The position numbers and the translations under genes were made by a program. The notes beneath the pieces were generated by a model. That model had not been told where the DNA came from. It did no database searches and saw only the letters and a list, made by a program, of their open reading frames with translations. Positions 1 through 11,483 of a stretch of 33,892 nt of DNA are shown piece by piece (position 1 is the stretch's first letter; every line of letters begins with the position of its first letter). The DNA is from Porogramme epimiltina (Eukaryota > Basidiomycota > Agaricomycetes > Polyporales > Polyporaceae): positions 1-33,892 of the forward strand of contig FTLJ01000637.1 of the NCBI GenBank assembly GCA_900155495.1. Reading direction: 5' to 3'.

Positions 1-420
1 TACCTACGTACCAGGCTCACTGCCTGCCCCGCCCGCCCACCCACACTGCCCGTCCTACCTACCTGCCTACCTCCCACCCGCATCGCTGTGTTTACATCCT
101 ATCTATCCCACTCCCTCAGCATCTACACGCATCCCACATCTGAATATATACCGCTGCAATTGGTTTCTACACCTCCACCTCCTTTGTGTGCGCGCGCGCC
201 CGATCGCGCCCGATCGTGTTGAGATCAAACTTTGGAGATCCGAGTCGTGAAGCTTGAGGGATGAGCGTCGCGCTATACTTACTTGCGAGTCGGCTGCACA
301 GGTGTGAGGCGCGCGAGGCGCTCCTTACAAGTGACACGCATGCACACTTTGCCACGTACTACACACTTGGGATTGCACCCCCGCGGCGCGCGGGGATGCG
401 GGGAAGAGCCCGCGCGCAAG

Positions 421-444
421 CGTTCAAACGTTCAAACGTTCAAG
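421..444. repeat. 8-bp direct repeat, three copies
   Basis: The unit CGTTCAAA occurs twice in a row followed by CGTTCAAG. A further CGTTCAG lies a few bases downstream. It sits in the G+C-rich gene-poor region and no gene is attached. Confidence 0.85.
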
Positions 445-1646
445 CATAGACGTTCAGCCGTGCGCCCGCGCCCGCGCCCTCGGCCTTCTCTCAGGGTCGC
501 CCTGCTTGAGTAGTTCCGCTCGCGTGCGCGCGTCCCCTGTCAGATATTTGGGAGACGTTTAGTATTTGTGTATGACGTGTCCCCCTTCCCCTTGAGGGGG
601 CGCACACACCACCGACAAGTCGCAGAGCGGCCCGGCGCGCGGGGAAGTGCGCACGCCTCACGCGCCCCGCGGGCCGCGCGCGGGCGCACGGGGGGGAGCG
701 CGCCCCACGCAACCGTTTACGCGTCTCGCGCCACCCGCACTTAGACACGCGTGCGCTTTTTCCGCCGCGAGTACGGTGCCCGACCCCGGGAAGCCGCGTG
801 GGGCGCGACGCGCACGGTTCTGATCCACGCGCGGCGGCAGACGTTTTCCATCGGACGTGCGCGCCGTCTTCTCCGCAGGCAGGGGGTGTTCATTGTCGGT
901 GTGGAATTCGTCGTCCGGTATTAAGCGCCCAGCGCCAAGGGCGGTTCTCAAGCCTCTCAGGGCGGGGGCGGCGCGTTTCGTCGCTTGTAAACGCTTACCC
1001 CGGCTGCAGGTGTGGGGACCTGGGGTCGAGGCTTAGCCTTCGCGTGGGGGCGGGGGGCGTGTATCATTACTTCTCGCGAGGCCCGAATCCGAACATACTT
1101 TACTTGCCTCGCATCTTCCGAGACCGACCGGCGGTGTCCTCGACCGCACGCGCGGGTCGCCCGCCCGGAGTCGTCGCCCTCCGCTGTCGGTGTGGTCGCT
1201 GTATGCGCGGGAACACGGAACGGGAGGGCACGCCTCGTCCGAGGAGCCCATATGGAAAATGGAATATGGAAGCCCCGCTGGGAGGTATGGCGTCAGACGT
1301 CAGGGCGCGCGTACGCGGCGGCGGGCTTCGAAGCCAGCAGCCAGCCCACTTATCGCTCGTCTATCTGCGCCCGTAGCGCGGCCTCGGAGAGTCGGAAGAC
1401 GGACGTGAACTGCGTCATGCAGCACGCGCGAGGACGTCCCGTCCTCCCGACGTCGGACATGCGTGGCGGTTACATACATGCGCCCCTTACGTTCCGCACC
1501 TGTCGCATAGCAGTAAGTACTCCGCCCAGCGCTCCAGCCCGAGGCCCGCCGCCCCCGCGCCGCCATGTATACTTATCGCCCGCGGCTTCTCCTCCGAAGC
1601 CGCGTCGGGCGCCCATATAAGCAGGTGCGCGCACCCCGCGCGTCGC

Positions 1647-1672
1647 CGTGCATCGTGCACCGTGCACCGTGC
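1647..1672. repeat. CGTGCAC-type direct repeats
   Basis: Tandem variants of CGTGCAC/CGTGCAT run through this stretch inside the G+C-rich region. The arrangement is also partly palindromic (GTGCAC is its own reverse complement). Confidence 0.7.
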
Positions 1673-3539
1673 GCCGCGCACGCTCCGCCGCGCGCCCTGG
1701 CCCGCACGCGTGCCCGGCGCCCGGAACGCAAGTTCGCATTGCAGCCCTCTCCGCCCCGCCGCCGCCGACGGCGCGCCGCGCCGGGGCCATTGAGCCCAGG
1801 CGGGCGCCCGGTCGCGCGGCGCACCAAGCGCGGCGCGGGCGAATCCCACGCGCGCCGCCTCGTCGGCACGGACCCGACGAAGCACCCGCCCGTCCCGGCG
1901 TCCCGGCACCGGCACCGAGCGTGTCACCCGCCCTGCCCCCCCCTCCCGTCAGCGTGCGACGTGCGTCACCCGCGTCGCCGGCGCCCACGTCGTCCCTCGC
2001 GCTCTTGGGCTTCCTTCGGGGCGGCGCGCGGACGGCTCGCTTGGGCGGGGGGCGGGGCGGGCCTCGCTCGGGGCGGGCGGGCCTGCGTCCCTCGCAGCGC
2101 GTGTCTCCCGTCCGTTCCGATGCGGTGCCCGGGCCCTGGGAGTCGGAGTTGCGAACGCGTTCATTTGCGCGCGCCGTCCGTCGTCGGTCCCATCCAGCTG
2201 CAGCCATCCAGCCCACGCCCGCACGCCCGCGTGCGCTCCGAGGCCCTGGGGGTGCCCCGAAGCCTTCGCCGCGCTCGCGACGCCTTCCAGCGTTGCCCTG
2301 CACATGTGTCGCTCCCTCCCCCCCTCTCGACTCCGGCCGGCTGTCGTCTTCCGCGAAGCTAAGCTGCACCCGCCTCCTCGAGCTTCGATCCGTGCGTACA
2401 CGCCCACGCCCACGCTCACGCCGCCGCCCACCCCCGTTCCGCGTCCAGTGCCGCCTTCGCGAGGGCGCGTGTGCGAGGCCCGCCTCGTGCTAGAGAGATC
2501 CCGCATCGTTGCCGGAGTCCGAAGGCGAGTCCGCGCCGGACGGGCGTCGCAGTGCAGAGCCAAAACGGCGCTCGGGTCCCTTCCCATCGCGGGCCAGCTC
2601 GCGCGTGTGCTTGTAAAATGTGTGCTGTAGGGCGCTGCGCAGCCGACCACGGCTTCGTGGAGTGGAGCCTGCGAGGGCGCAGAAGTCCCCTGGGTGGAGC
2701 GGGGCGCACGGTTCGTATGCGCCCCGACGATCTCGGTGCAAGAATCTGCCTGGTGTGTGTGCACGTAGGCGACGTCCTTGGTCGTCGTCATAAACTCCGC
2801 CCTGGCCCGTACTTCCGGCACAATTACATATCGCCTCAAGCGGGAAGGCATCGTACGTACGTTGCGTTTATGTGCCCTCTATCATCATCTGCACCCGAAC
2901 TTGCATGTAGTTGCAGTTTAGAGGGTCGCTCCACGTCTCCTAGGGGTGCGCCCCAAGGGCGTCGATATTTGGCTCAGAACATGCCGCGTGTAGTCAAAAC
3001 GAGTGTTCACGTACTCGTCACCGCTATCTCGCGCCCGTGTCCTCGGAGTGGCGCCGCAGTGGCCATCCAGCTCGCGAACTCCCGTTCACCGTTCACGGTT
3101 CTTCACCCAAGCGATCGATGATAGCACAGGCTCCATGCCGTCTCGTAGCCGCCCCGCGCGGCCCATGTATGGCCCCACAAGAGCTCTCGGCGCGGTCGAC
3201 TCGGGCCTAACTGGCGCCCACAAACCCTGCGCACCCTGCGAGGCGCGCCTGCCTCTACTCAGGTGTGGCCTGCGAGGCCCGGGGTGCCTCAGCGCACAGA
3301 GCTTGTCGCCACGCGACGGGCCCAGCTTCCAAGCCACACCCCGCGTAGCGCACCCCCTCGAGCCTGAGCCTCGACGTCGACGACGCTTCGCCCGATCTGC
3401 CGCGCGAGATCACACCTCCCCGCGAGCGCGCGCGCACAGCAGAACCGCGCATCGCAGTGCTGAGTGAATCGTAGCGTGGCGCGGCGCGGCGCGCGCGAAG
3501 CCCCTCCTTTCTCCATTTCGCGCATCGAGCCCTGCGCGC

Positions 3540-3716
3540 ATCGAACGCCGCGCATCGCCTATCGCCTATCGAACATCGAACACTAGGCATCGCGCATCGC
3601 GCTCCCGGATCCCCGCGGCGCCCGCTTCGCGCACGCTCGCCCGGCCACGCGCGCGTCGGGGAGGTGCGAGATGCGTAGTACGAGATGCGAGATGCGAGAG
3701 GAGAGAGGAGAGAGGG
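3540..3716. repeat. Cluster of short degenerate repeats (CATCG and CGAGATG units)
   Basis: The left part is built from CATCG-based words (CGCATCGC, CTATCGC, GAACATC). The right part, from about 3665, repeats GCGAGATGC-like words and ends in a GAGA-rich purine tract. CGCATC on the left and GATGCG on the right are complementary, so the two halves could pair imperfectly. No coding function is apparent. Confidence 0.6.
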
Positions 3717-4622
3717 GCGTGCCCGGCCCGCGCGGTATGGTTCGCGCACTGCGTGGTGGGGCCCTCCGGCACGGTGCCGGGCCCCTGAAGGAGAAGAGGT
3801 GAGGTGAGGGGAGGATTCGATGGCACGGACGCGCGCGCGCACGGGAGACGCGAAGGGATTTACCGCGACGGGCCCCGCGCGCACCGGAAGCGAGCAAGAG
3901 GCCATCGGGCGTGCGGGCCATCCCCAAGGCACCGCGAAGGCGTCCATGTCCGTCCGTGTGCGCCCGCGTCGCTCTCGCGCTCGGGGCGGGGCGGCCGGGA
4001 GGGAGGGCTCGCGTCGTCCGTGGATGCCGAGCGCACGCCGTTGGTCTTGGACGGGGTCCTTGAATGCCGTTGCCGAGAGTCGACGTGCCGAAATAGCCAC
4101 GGGCACAGTGTAGGCTTCTGTGGAGGGGGTGGGGACCCCCTGGGTGATGCTCGCGACGCTTGCGGCGCGCTGTGGGAGCGTTCGGGCCGTAAGGGAGTGT
4201 GTCTCTGCGAACGTCCCACCGGCAGATGGCTGCAGTGCACGACCTTCGATTCTTGTTTTCCTGGATGTTCCGCTGAACGCTGTTTCTCGAGATATGTGCA
4301 AACTTTAGAACGCGGCGACATGGAAGAGGCGCACGCCCAAAGTGGGTCCTCGCCGCCCCGCGTGCCCTGCGCTGCGCATCATACCAACGCGTGGGCGACC
4401 GAGGCTCTGAGAGTGCGCTCTCGCCGCACTACGTGCACGTTTGCGCGCGCGGTCGAGCCCAGGGGTCCTACCCGGGCCGTCGCGCGCCCAGACACAATGG
4501 AGCTGGCAGATGAACTGGTAAGCAGCCGGTCGTGCGAGATTACGGCGTAAGGATAACCACCGTCGCTAAGCGCGGATCCGGGCGCCGCCACGCCCGTTCT
4601 GAGCCCCCTCCCACGTCCGCGC

Positions 4623-4644
4623 CGCCTTCTGCCTTCTGCCTTCC
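4623..4644. repeat. 7-bp direct repeat GCCTTCT
   Basis: GCCTTCT occurs twice in tandem followed by one-base variant GCCTTCC in the G+C-rich region. No associated gene. Confidence 0.75.
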
Positions 4645-5780
4645 GGCCTCGCCTGAAACGCCAGAACGCACCCAAGAACGCATCCACACAGCGCCCCTTC
4701 GTCGCGCGCTGGGGGCCGAGGGGCGAGCGCGTCACAGCGCAGGAGCGCAGGGGGCCCCGGGCGACGCCCGCGCCGGGATGGAGGCCTGGCGCACCCGAAC
4801 GCGGCGAGAAGGAGGTACACGTGGTGGGGCAGAAGCGAAAGGTCCGGCACGGCTCGCGCACCACGCGTCGCCGCGCACGGACATAACGCGCAGCGAACCC
4901 ACTCGCGCACGACGTCAGGGGCCGGGCGCGGGTGCGCGGTGAGGCTGAACCCCAGGCGTGTCGGGGAGGCGGACTCCTGCCAATGTATGCGCGCGCGGTT
5001 GCGCGTCGCCGTCCGCGGCGGTCGAGAGTTCATGTTCGTTCGTGCCGGGAGGGGGGCGCCGAAATAGCCGTACGGGTATGAACGGCCGCGACTGTGCCCT
5101 GGCTGGGCCGCCGTCGTGAGCCTGCGCAGGTTTTCGAGCTTCATTCATGGACGGCAGGCTTCACGGGAGGAAGGTGGCGAACAGCAGCACATAGAACAAC
5201 TTCGACTCGGGAGCAAGAACGTCGCCACCGGCCCCTCGCACCCGGCCGCGCTGGCGCTGCGAGCCTCGAGGCACGAATATACGTACGCGCGCCACGGCGA
5301 GGTGGCCCCAGGATCAAAACGCAGCTGCCCTTCGCAGAGTTAAACGCCACGACGCCAGCGAGATAAGGGGAGCGAAAGGAGACGTCCGCGCCGCCTATCC
5401 ACTCGCAAAATCGGCCCAAGCCACACCCCCGCCCGCAACCCACCGGGGGGTGGAGTGCGGGGTGGCGTGCGCGCGCAGGCAGGGCCCGACGCACTATACG
5501 CGTATTCAGCGTGGCTGAAGCTTGTACCGCTGGAGCGCGGTGGCGAGCCTCCAGAGTGCCGGGCTGCCCGCGCAGACACGAGGCGGCATCCTGGAAGGCC
5601 GCCTGCCAAATACGCCGGGCGGAGTGCGGCGCACGCGGACGCGCGCGTCCCGCACGCCCGCCCGAATGGCAGCAGGGGTCCAGCGAAGGGGAGGCGGGCG
5701 CGGGAACGCGCTGCACGGGGGCGCGCGTGGGGGGCCCCGGGGCATTCAGTCGGGCCTGCCACGCTCGGGGTTGACGTAAG

Positions 5781-8636
5781 GGCCTAAATGGCTTGTGGGT
5801 CTGCTGACTTCCTGAAAAGCAGTCAGATATTGCGGCGCGGGTGGCGTGCTGGGCCGTGTAGAATCTCTGGATCTGGTTTCTCAGATTTAGCTGGCAGAAA
5901 GGAGAAATTTGCACGGGAAGAGGCTACCGGTCGGACTGTCAACTTGCGCGTTAGTTCATTTGTAGCTGCTTCGGACGATGTCGGTGGGGCATCCGGGTGA
6001 TGTGAGCAACGCGTGTGTTGGTCAGATTATAGAAGCTGCGCACCTCAAGGGTGGGTCCGGGGAGAGGCATGAAAAACACCTGCGGTGACTCGGACGACGT
6101 CCGCGCGTATGTTGAGTGGCCATCGTGCGTATCACAGGCGCATTTCTGGACGTATGCCACACTTTTGTGCTAGTGCAAGCATGTCGGTCCGAGTGATCGA
6201 TGACCGCCGCACGTATAAGGGCTTTGGTACGGGCAGAAAGCCGAAGGTGAGCCCCCGTCGGAGTTTCCTGCAAGATCTATAACATGGGAGGTGTAGATTG
6301 ATTCACCGGAGTGGCATCCGGGGAGGCGCATCCGCACGAATACCGTACACGAGGGCGGAGAATTAATGCATCATGCGCGAGATGGCTGGGTGTTGAGTAG
6401 AGGGGCGGGTGACGTAAAGTCGCGCCCGTGCGCATACACTTAGTGATCGAGCGAACGCCGCACCTGAACATCAGGGGCTGAGGACCGTCCGGACGCCCAG
6501 GCCCCTTGCTAGTCGGAGTAGAGTCGGTAAATGCCATCAGAGCGATCCCTAACTGCACGAAGGTTCTCGGGGGTTCCAGCATGTTGGCGTCGCGAGGCAG
6601 CGATCGAGTTTTGAATGTCGTAGTTGCAGTGTACTCGAGGCGCTACAACATCCGGGAGGGAAGTTCTGCAGTTGCACCCAGCTTGGACGCGGCGGGGTTG
6701 TATTGTGAGTGGAGGATGTCGAGGAAGATGTAGACGCGCCGTGGGAAGACTTCTACAACCTGGCGTAGTACAGAGTTGGCCGGAATCCGGCGGTCCCGGG
6801 CGCCCTCACACGACCAGCAGATTGTTATCGGAGTCGCCGTCGCCATGAAGGGCATCTGGCGTCTGACTTCTACGGACCCGTACTTCGTGGCCCAGTTTAA
6901 GCGCAACCTAGGTCCCGGTGGCAGAGTCTGTTTTTGCTGTGAGAGCGGAGGAAAGGTCGACGGGACGGGGGCGGAGTCGGGGTGCGGAATACGGATGCGG
7001 AGTTCGGAGGTCGGGGACTCGGGGCGTACTCATCCTGGAAGCTCGGGCCGAATCAAGCGAAGAAGCCACATCTAAGGCGCGGCAAGATTCACCTCAGCCG
7101 GTCCCATCCGCCAGACGAAGGCGAACCAGTGTGCATTGATCCAGCGGGAAGCCGAGTGCGAACGGTTTGGGTACGCTACGGTTCGAAGTTCAGAGCGCTC
7201 CTCGTGACGATTTACCCTCCGCAAAATTCGACATGATGTGGGCAGTGAGTAAAAGCACCATGCTGCGCGTCGGAAAGTGCTGCATCGTGGTTGGTTCCAA
7301 TTACCACAAGGGCCCTGTGGAGCCCAAAGATAGCGGCGAGACGTTATGAGATCCTTCATCACCGAGCTTAGAAGGGCGGAAGTTTTCATACCAGATCACA
7401 GGGAGGCGCACTTTGTCCACACAGGCTTCATATGTCTTGTCAGTTCTACGGTGTCCTCGGAGTTGTCCATGAGGAACATGGCTCCAGTGCCGGCATTCGC
7501 GTGATGGATCCCACACTCCAGGGTCATGCTCCGCGTTCGTCTGAGAGTCAGCGTGTCACGAAGAACATCTTGGACCGAGCGATAGTCTAAAGTTCCGGCA
7601 GATATGCTTACCGCCCAAATATTCGCAGGATTCAGGGGCGCACGTTCCATGACATTGTGTGTACAGCTAATATGTATATTGAGCATGTAAAATATTCTCC
7701 TTCCGATTCAGCAGAAACTCGCAAACATACCTGATGCGTCAATATTCTTTTAGTCCAAAAACGAGCGCCTGGTCACGTAATGCGACACAACAGTATTCTC
7801 GTGCTTGACTATCCTAATATTGGAGGATATTTGAGAGAACGGGTGATAGTACACCTTACAGCTGGATGACATGTGCATAAAAGAGTGTTCGCCAAAGAAC
7901 AACGCTGACGCGTTCTTCATGAGACGCCCAAGCTCAATGCTAAGGCTAATCTATATGACTGACCATACGGCGTGCCACGTAAGCCACTAGCGCGTAGGAG
8001 TGGTACACAGAGGGCTTACCGTAGTATTAATGTGGACGGACTACAAAAAGCCCAACCACTCAAGAGGTAGCTTAGAAGTGGACATTTGAAAACGATTGTG
8101 AGTCACTGTCAAGTTCAACTTTAACGTCGCGCCACATTATAAACAAGCGCCCATATCATGAGGATAGTCACGTGGCTACACTGGCTGCTCGGCGCTCTTC
8201 GCTGCTGGCAGCCTCAATGTGCGCCGCGTAGATGAGTTCTAGACCACGACCTCTAGATTTCTGTCCCTCCTCTCCAGTACAATCTCACTTTGGTTTTCTG
8301 TGTCTCTCCCAATGCATGCAGGTCTCTTGAAAGGCCAGCGAAGTTACTAATAAACTTTGTGAAGGGAACTTGATCGGACTAGCGGAGCCATAATTTTCAC
8401 ACTTGCATTCGATATGTGCCCGGTCTCAAGAAGCGCATATCGGCGGATAGTGACTACCTCATTGGCTGCCGTCGTGGTGAGTCCATAGCCCTACCACGTC
8501 GCCATTGCATTCAATCGCGCAATAATCCCGACGTCTCCATTGAAAGTTACAGTTATACCCCCAAGGGGGCGCCAGATGACTCACGCTGACCAATTCACTG
8601 CTCGTAAGCCGATGTACATTACCGCGCAACTTCGAG
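5781..8636. other. Gene-poor region of mixed composition
   Basis: Composition relaxes from the extreme G+C of the left flank and becomes comparatively A+T-richer from about 7.7 to 8.6 kb, where open frames are short. Apart from one minus-strand frame at 7396-7686, nothing here reads as a plausible exon series. The right end holds the promoter of the hydroquinone reductase gene. It may contain a decayed gene, but I could not assemble one with intact splice sites. Confidence 0.5.
7396..7686 (-). pseudogene. Possible relic or exon of an unidentified gene
   Basis: This 96-codon frame has a more protein-like amino-acid mix than its surroundings, including a stretch reading LNPANIWAVSISAGTLDYRS. 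That superficially recalls the leucine-rich parts of basidiomycete F-box proteins, but no F-box or other defined motif can be shown. Neighbouring minus-strand frames at 7301-7516, 7072-7389, 6643-6906 and 6277-6582 overlap or follow it in other phases, as they would if frameshifts or lost introns had broken a longer gene. It may also be chance. Treat it as a weak candidate. Confidence 0.25.
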
Positions 8637-8644
8637 TATATATG
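8637..8644 (+). promoter_or_regulatory. TATA-like element upstream of hydroquinone reductase gene
   Basis: TATATATG lies about 95 bases before the ATG at 8738. This is a suitable distance for a fungal core promoter with a 5' leader of roughly 60 bases. Inferred from sequence and position only. Confidence 0.5.
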
Positions 8645-8737
8645 CTTCCCTAGCTGCTGGCGTATCCCACATCCCGCTGTAGACCTCAAGCTCAGGTACA
8701 CGGTGTGCGACTCTACTCCAAGACTATCTGGCCCGCA

Positions 8738-10111
8738 ATGTCGACAAGCTCAAAACAAACAGCGTCTTCCGAGCTCCCAGCGCCTTTGAAGAATCTCACG
8801 AATCCAGATGGATCGTTCAATCGACCCGCTTCTACATTTCGCAACGCGATCGAGCAAGGCGGTAGATTCGCGCCGCAAAAAGGTACGGCTTCATCTGCTA
8901 AACCGTGTGGGCTGCTACCAACCCTCTTTTAGGACGTTACCTGCTATATGTCTCCTATGGTTGTCGTAAGTCTGAAATGTCTTTCTGTCACACGAGACAG
9001 TAGGGAATGAATATTCGTGTTTTGCTAGCTTGGGCCACTCGCACTCTCATAGTTCGAAAATTGAAAGGTCTAGAAGACTTCATTGGTAGGTTTCTTTATC
9101 CTACATATGTATGATGCTTATTGAATGTTCGTGCAGACACCGTTATTGTATCGCCTCGCATGGATGACCTTGGTTGGCCGTTCGCCAAGGTTGATCCATT
9201 ACCTGGGGCGGAGGATGACCCGCTTTACGGCTCGGAACACATCCGCGACCTCTATTTCAAAGCTGATCCCAACTTCACTGGGAGGTATGTTTCTCTCCAT
9301 GACAGTGGTAGTAAGCTACCTAACACCGGATCGGTGCGCATTTCTTCTATCCAGATTTACTGTGCCCGTACTTTGGGACAGGCAAAATGAGACAATTGTC
9401 AACAACGAGAGCTCTGAGATCATTCGGATGTTCAACACGGCGTTCAATGACCAGCTTCCGGAAGATAGGGCCTCCCTTGATCTGTACCCTATCTCGCTAC
9501 GCGGTGAAATAGACGAAATCAACAAGTGGGTATATGATACCGTGAACAGTATGTTCGCATCCTATCAGCATGAGACCCACATCATGAGCTGAAATCACTC
9601 ATAGATGGCGTATACCGTTCTGGATTCGCCAAATCGCAGAAAGCGTACGAAGAGGCGGTTGTCCCTCTGTTCGAGTCGCTCGATCGCCTAGAGAAGATCC
9701 TCACGGGCAAGGAATACCTTGTGGGTAATACACTCACGGAAGCAGATGTCAGGCTATTCGTCACAATAGTGAGCGCATGATAACTATCATGGTCAAGTGC
9801 CGTAGAACTGATCGTTTCAACAGATTCGTTTCGATGTTGCTTATCATGGCGCATTCAAATGCAATCTCCGCACTATCCGAGACGGGTATCCTGCTATCGA
9901 TCTGTGGATGCGTAAGCTCTACTGGGGAAACACCGCTTTCTCTGAGACATGCAACTTCGATCACATCAAGTACGGGTACTACTGGGCGGTGAGTACATCA
10001 TTCTCTTCTGCGGTGCTATATATTCGCAAGGAGCGTTACTGAATTTCATTCCAGACAAGCCCTTCGAAGGTTGTCCCCCTGGGACCCGTCCCGAGCATTC
10101 TTCCGCTTTGA
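8738..10111 (+). CDS. Glutathionyl-hydroquinone reductase (xi-class GST, ECM4/Gto-like)
   Basis: The family uses glutathione to remove glutathionyl groups from quinone conjugates and takes part in detoxifying lignin- and quinone-derived aromatics, probably in the cytosol. Eight exons: 8738-8882, 8933-8965, 9029-9085, 9137-9284, 9355-9548, 9605-9768, 9824-9988, 10055-10111, giving 320 aa, near the usual family length. The diagnostic active-site motif is at residues 59-62, with Cys59-Pro-Trp-Ala, interrupted by intron 2 and followed by Thr-Arg-Thr where His-Arg-Thr is more usual. Other family blocks are VSPRM, DLYFKADPNFTGR, FTVPVLWD, NNESSEIIRMFNTAF (thioredoxin fold), then the helical GST domain with LTEADVRLFVTI, NLRTIRDGYPAI and IKYGYYW, ending PLGPVPSILPL. 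Cysteine rather than Ser/Tyr chemistry separates this class from ordinary GSTs. It is tail-to-tail with the SDR at 10197-11483, with 85 bases between stop codons. Confidence 0.94.
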
Positions 10112-10196
10112 CGACAGCGTATGCCCAAGAACATCGTGTACAAGTACAGTGTTAAAGCCTGTCTCATTCCCACCTATGTTAACGCAATCCACTTCT

Positions 10197-11483
10197 TCAC
10201 CACGAGCTCGGGTGTTTGAGGAGCGTCTGTAACAACGGTTAGCAAGTGTCTTTGCCATGTATAGTGAGGTGAATTACCCCGCCATCAATGAGCACCGTCT
10301 CTCCGCACACAAACCAATTTGCCACCAGCGCGAGCACAACGGCACCCATGTCCCTCGCCGTCCCATACGGCGCTGCAGACTCGTGGTCTGCGCGCATGGT
10401 GACAGGAACAGCGAAATCATGGCCCACCCTATCCTTCGGGAAGTGAGAGATCCCCGCCGCGTCAGCGCCGTCCGGGCCCGTGGTCATGCCCGTGGCAAAC
10501 ATGCCGGGTGCGATCCCGTTCACGCGTATGCCGAGTGGGAGGAGCTCGTGCGCGAGAGACGCAGTGGCCTGACCAATGGCGCTCTTGGAAAAGAGATAAG
10601 GGAAGGAGAACCCGCCCGTGGCAGGATCCTGGAGATGCCCGTAGTGACGGTATCTTGTCAGGATATTGTGCCGGCGCAAAGAGATGGCCTGATACGACAG
10701 ACCTTAGTCCATCCGTTCATACTGGACGTCATGATAACCTGCGGAGCGAAGCGTGCGCCACCTGGCTTGCTCTTCCAGCGCTCAAGAAGAGGCAGGAATG
10801 CGAATGTTAACCAATACGGCCCAATCGCATTCGTCTCGAGGTTATGGCTGAAGTGATCTTCGGTGACGGTGTCGAATACGACCTTGCGATACGCTTCCGC
10901 GCTGGCATTGGTGGGCATTTGGCACATCCCAGAGTGGACCCTGCCAGGCAGAGGTGATGGGAGTTAGTAAGGTCGCCACTGTCGCAGGTGCACTGAGAGT
11001 ACCCCGCGTTGTTGAAAAGGACGGTGATGTATTCCTCTCGCTTTCCTACTTCTTCTGCCAGTCGAGTAGCTTCCGTCTAGAGGGGTTGAATTGACGTTAG
11101 GGTCCTTGCTCAACCATTAGAGACTCATCTACTTACCTTCTTTCTCACATCTCCCTCGATCCCATACATCCTTCCACTCTTCGCGGTGCGTTCACACTCA
11201 TCGTTATACACATTGCAGATTTTATCGAGATCTTCCTGCTTGGGGCCGATGATGTACACCTTCGCTCCGTTCGCCAAAAGAGTGGTGCTCATCATTAGAC
11301 CTATTCCCTACCATAAGATGATAGTCAGTTGTGTGCATCGAAGGATCTCCACGCTGAGTTGCGCAGTCAAAACCAATCACCTAAGACATCACGTACCGTG
11401 CCTCCTCCAGTTACGACTGCTACGACACCACTCAAGTCAAAAATGTTGACTGCATTGAGGCTCCGTAAAACTTGGTCGGCCAT
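10197..11483 (-). CDS. Short-chain dehydrogenase/reductase, copy 1 of tandem pair
   Basis: NAD(P)-dependent oxidoreductase of the classical SDR family; substrate unknown. Exons in transcript order: 11483-11397, 11307-11137, 11076-11003, 10940-10703, 10628-10278, 10226-10197, giving 316 aa. The cofactor motif TGGGTGIG (residues 25-32) spans intron 1. NNAG is at 108-111, the catalytic Ser lies in MTSSMNGW near 183, and the catalytic Tyr201 and Lys205 are in YLFSK. A conserved structural block reads GIRVNGIAPG, and the last nine residues are TLLKHPSSW, encoded by a tiny final exon. The ATG was chosen because exon 1 (29 codons) matches the paralogue exactly. Resemblance is to fungal rhamnolipid/3-oxoacyl-reductase-like SDRs, but this does not fix the substrate. 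Introns differ in sequence from the second copy while exons are similar, so the duplication is not recent. Confidence 0.91.

Larger units (their letters stand above)
1..5780. other. G+C-rich, CpG-rich gene-poor region
   Basis: No convincing gene is visible. Base composition is strongly G+C-biased (about 70% by eye) with dense CG dinucleotides, unlike the more moderate gene block that follows. Open frames of 200-350 codons exist on both strands, but they overlap each other, translate to Arg/Ala/Pro/Gly-rich low-complexity strings, lack recognisable domains and are what few A/T-containing stop codons would produce by chance. Short direct repeats recur (listed separately). Because fungal repeat silencing by RIP-type mutation lowers G+C, this region does not look like RIP-degraded transposon DNA. 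It could be a regulatory, non-coding or structural region; no function can be assigned. Confidence 0.6.

Noticed and set aside
1..60. Telomere-like start (CCTACC-type words)
   Set aside because: Irregular CTAC/CTGC repeats, not the CCCTAA/TTAGGG repeat of fungal telomeres.
1470..2851. Open frames of about 265-300 codons on both strands in the G+C-rich flank
   Set aside because: They overlap one another in several phases and translate to Arg/Ala/Pro/Gly-rich strings without domains; G+C richness explains the lack of stops.
3255..4301. 348-codon minus-strand frame
   Set aside because: It runs through short repeats, has no domain and is matched by equally open frames on the other strand.
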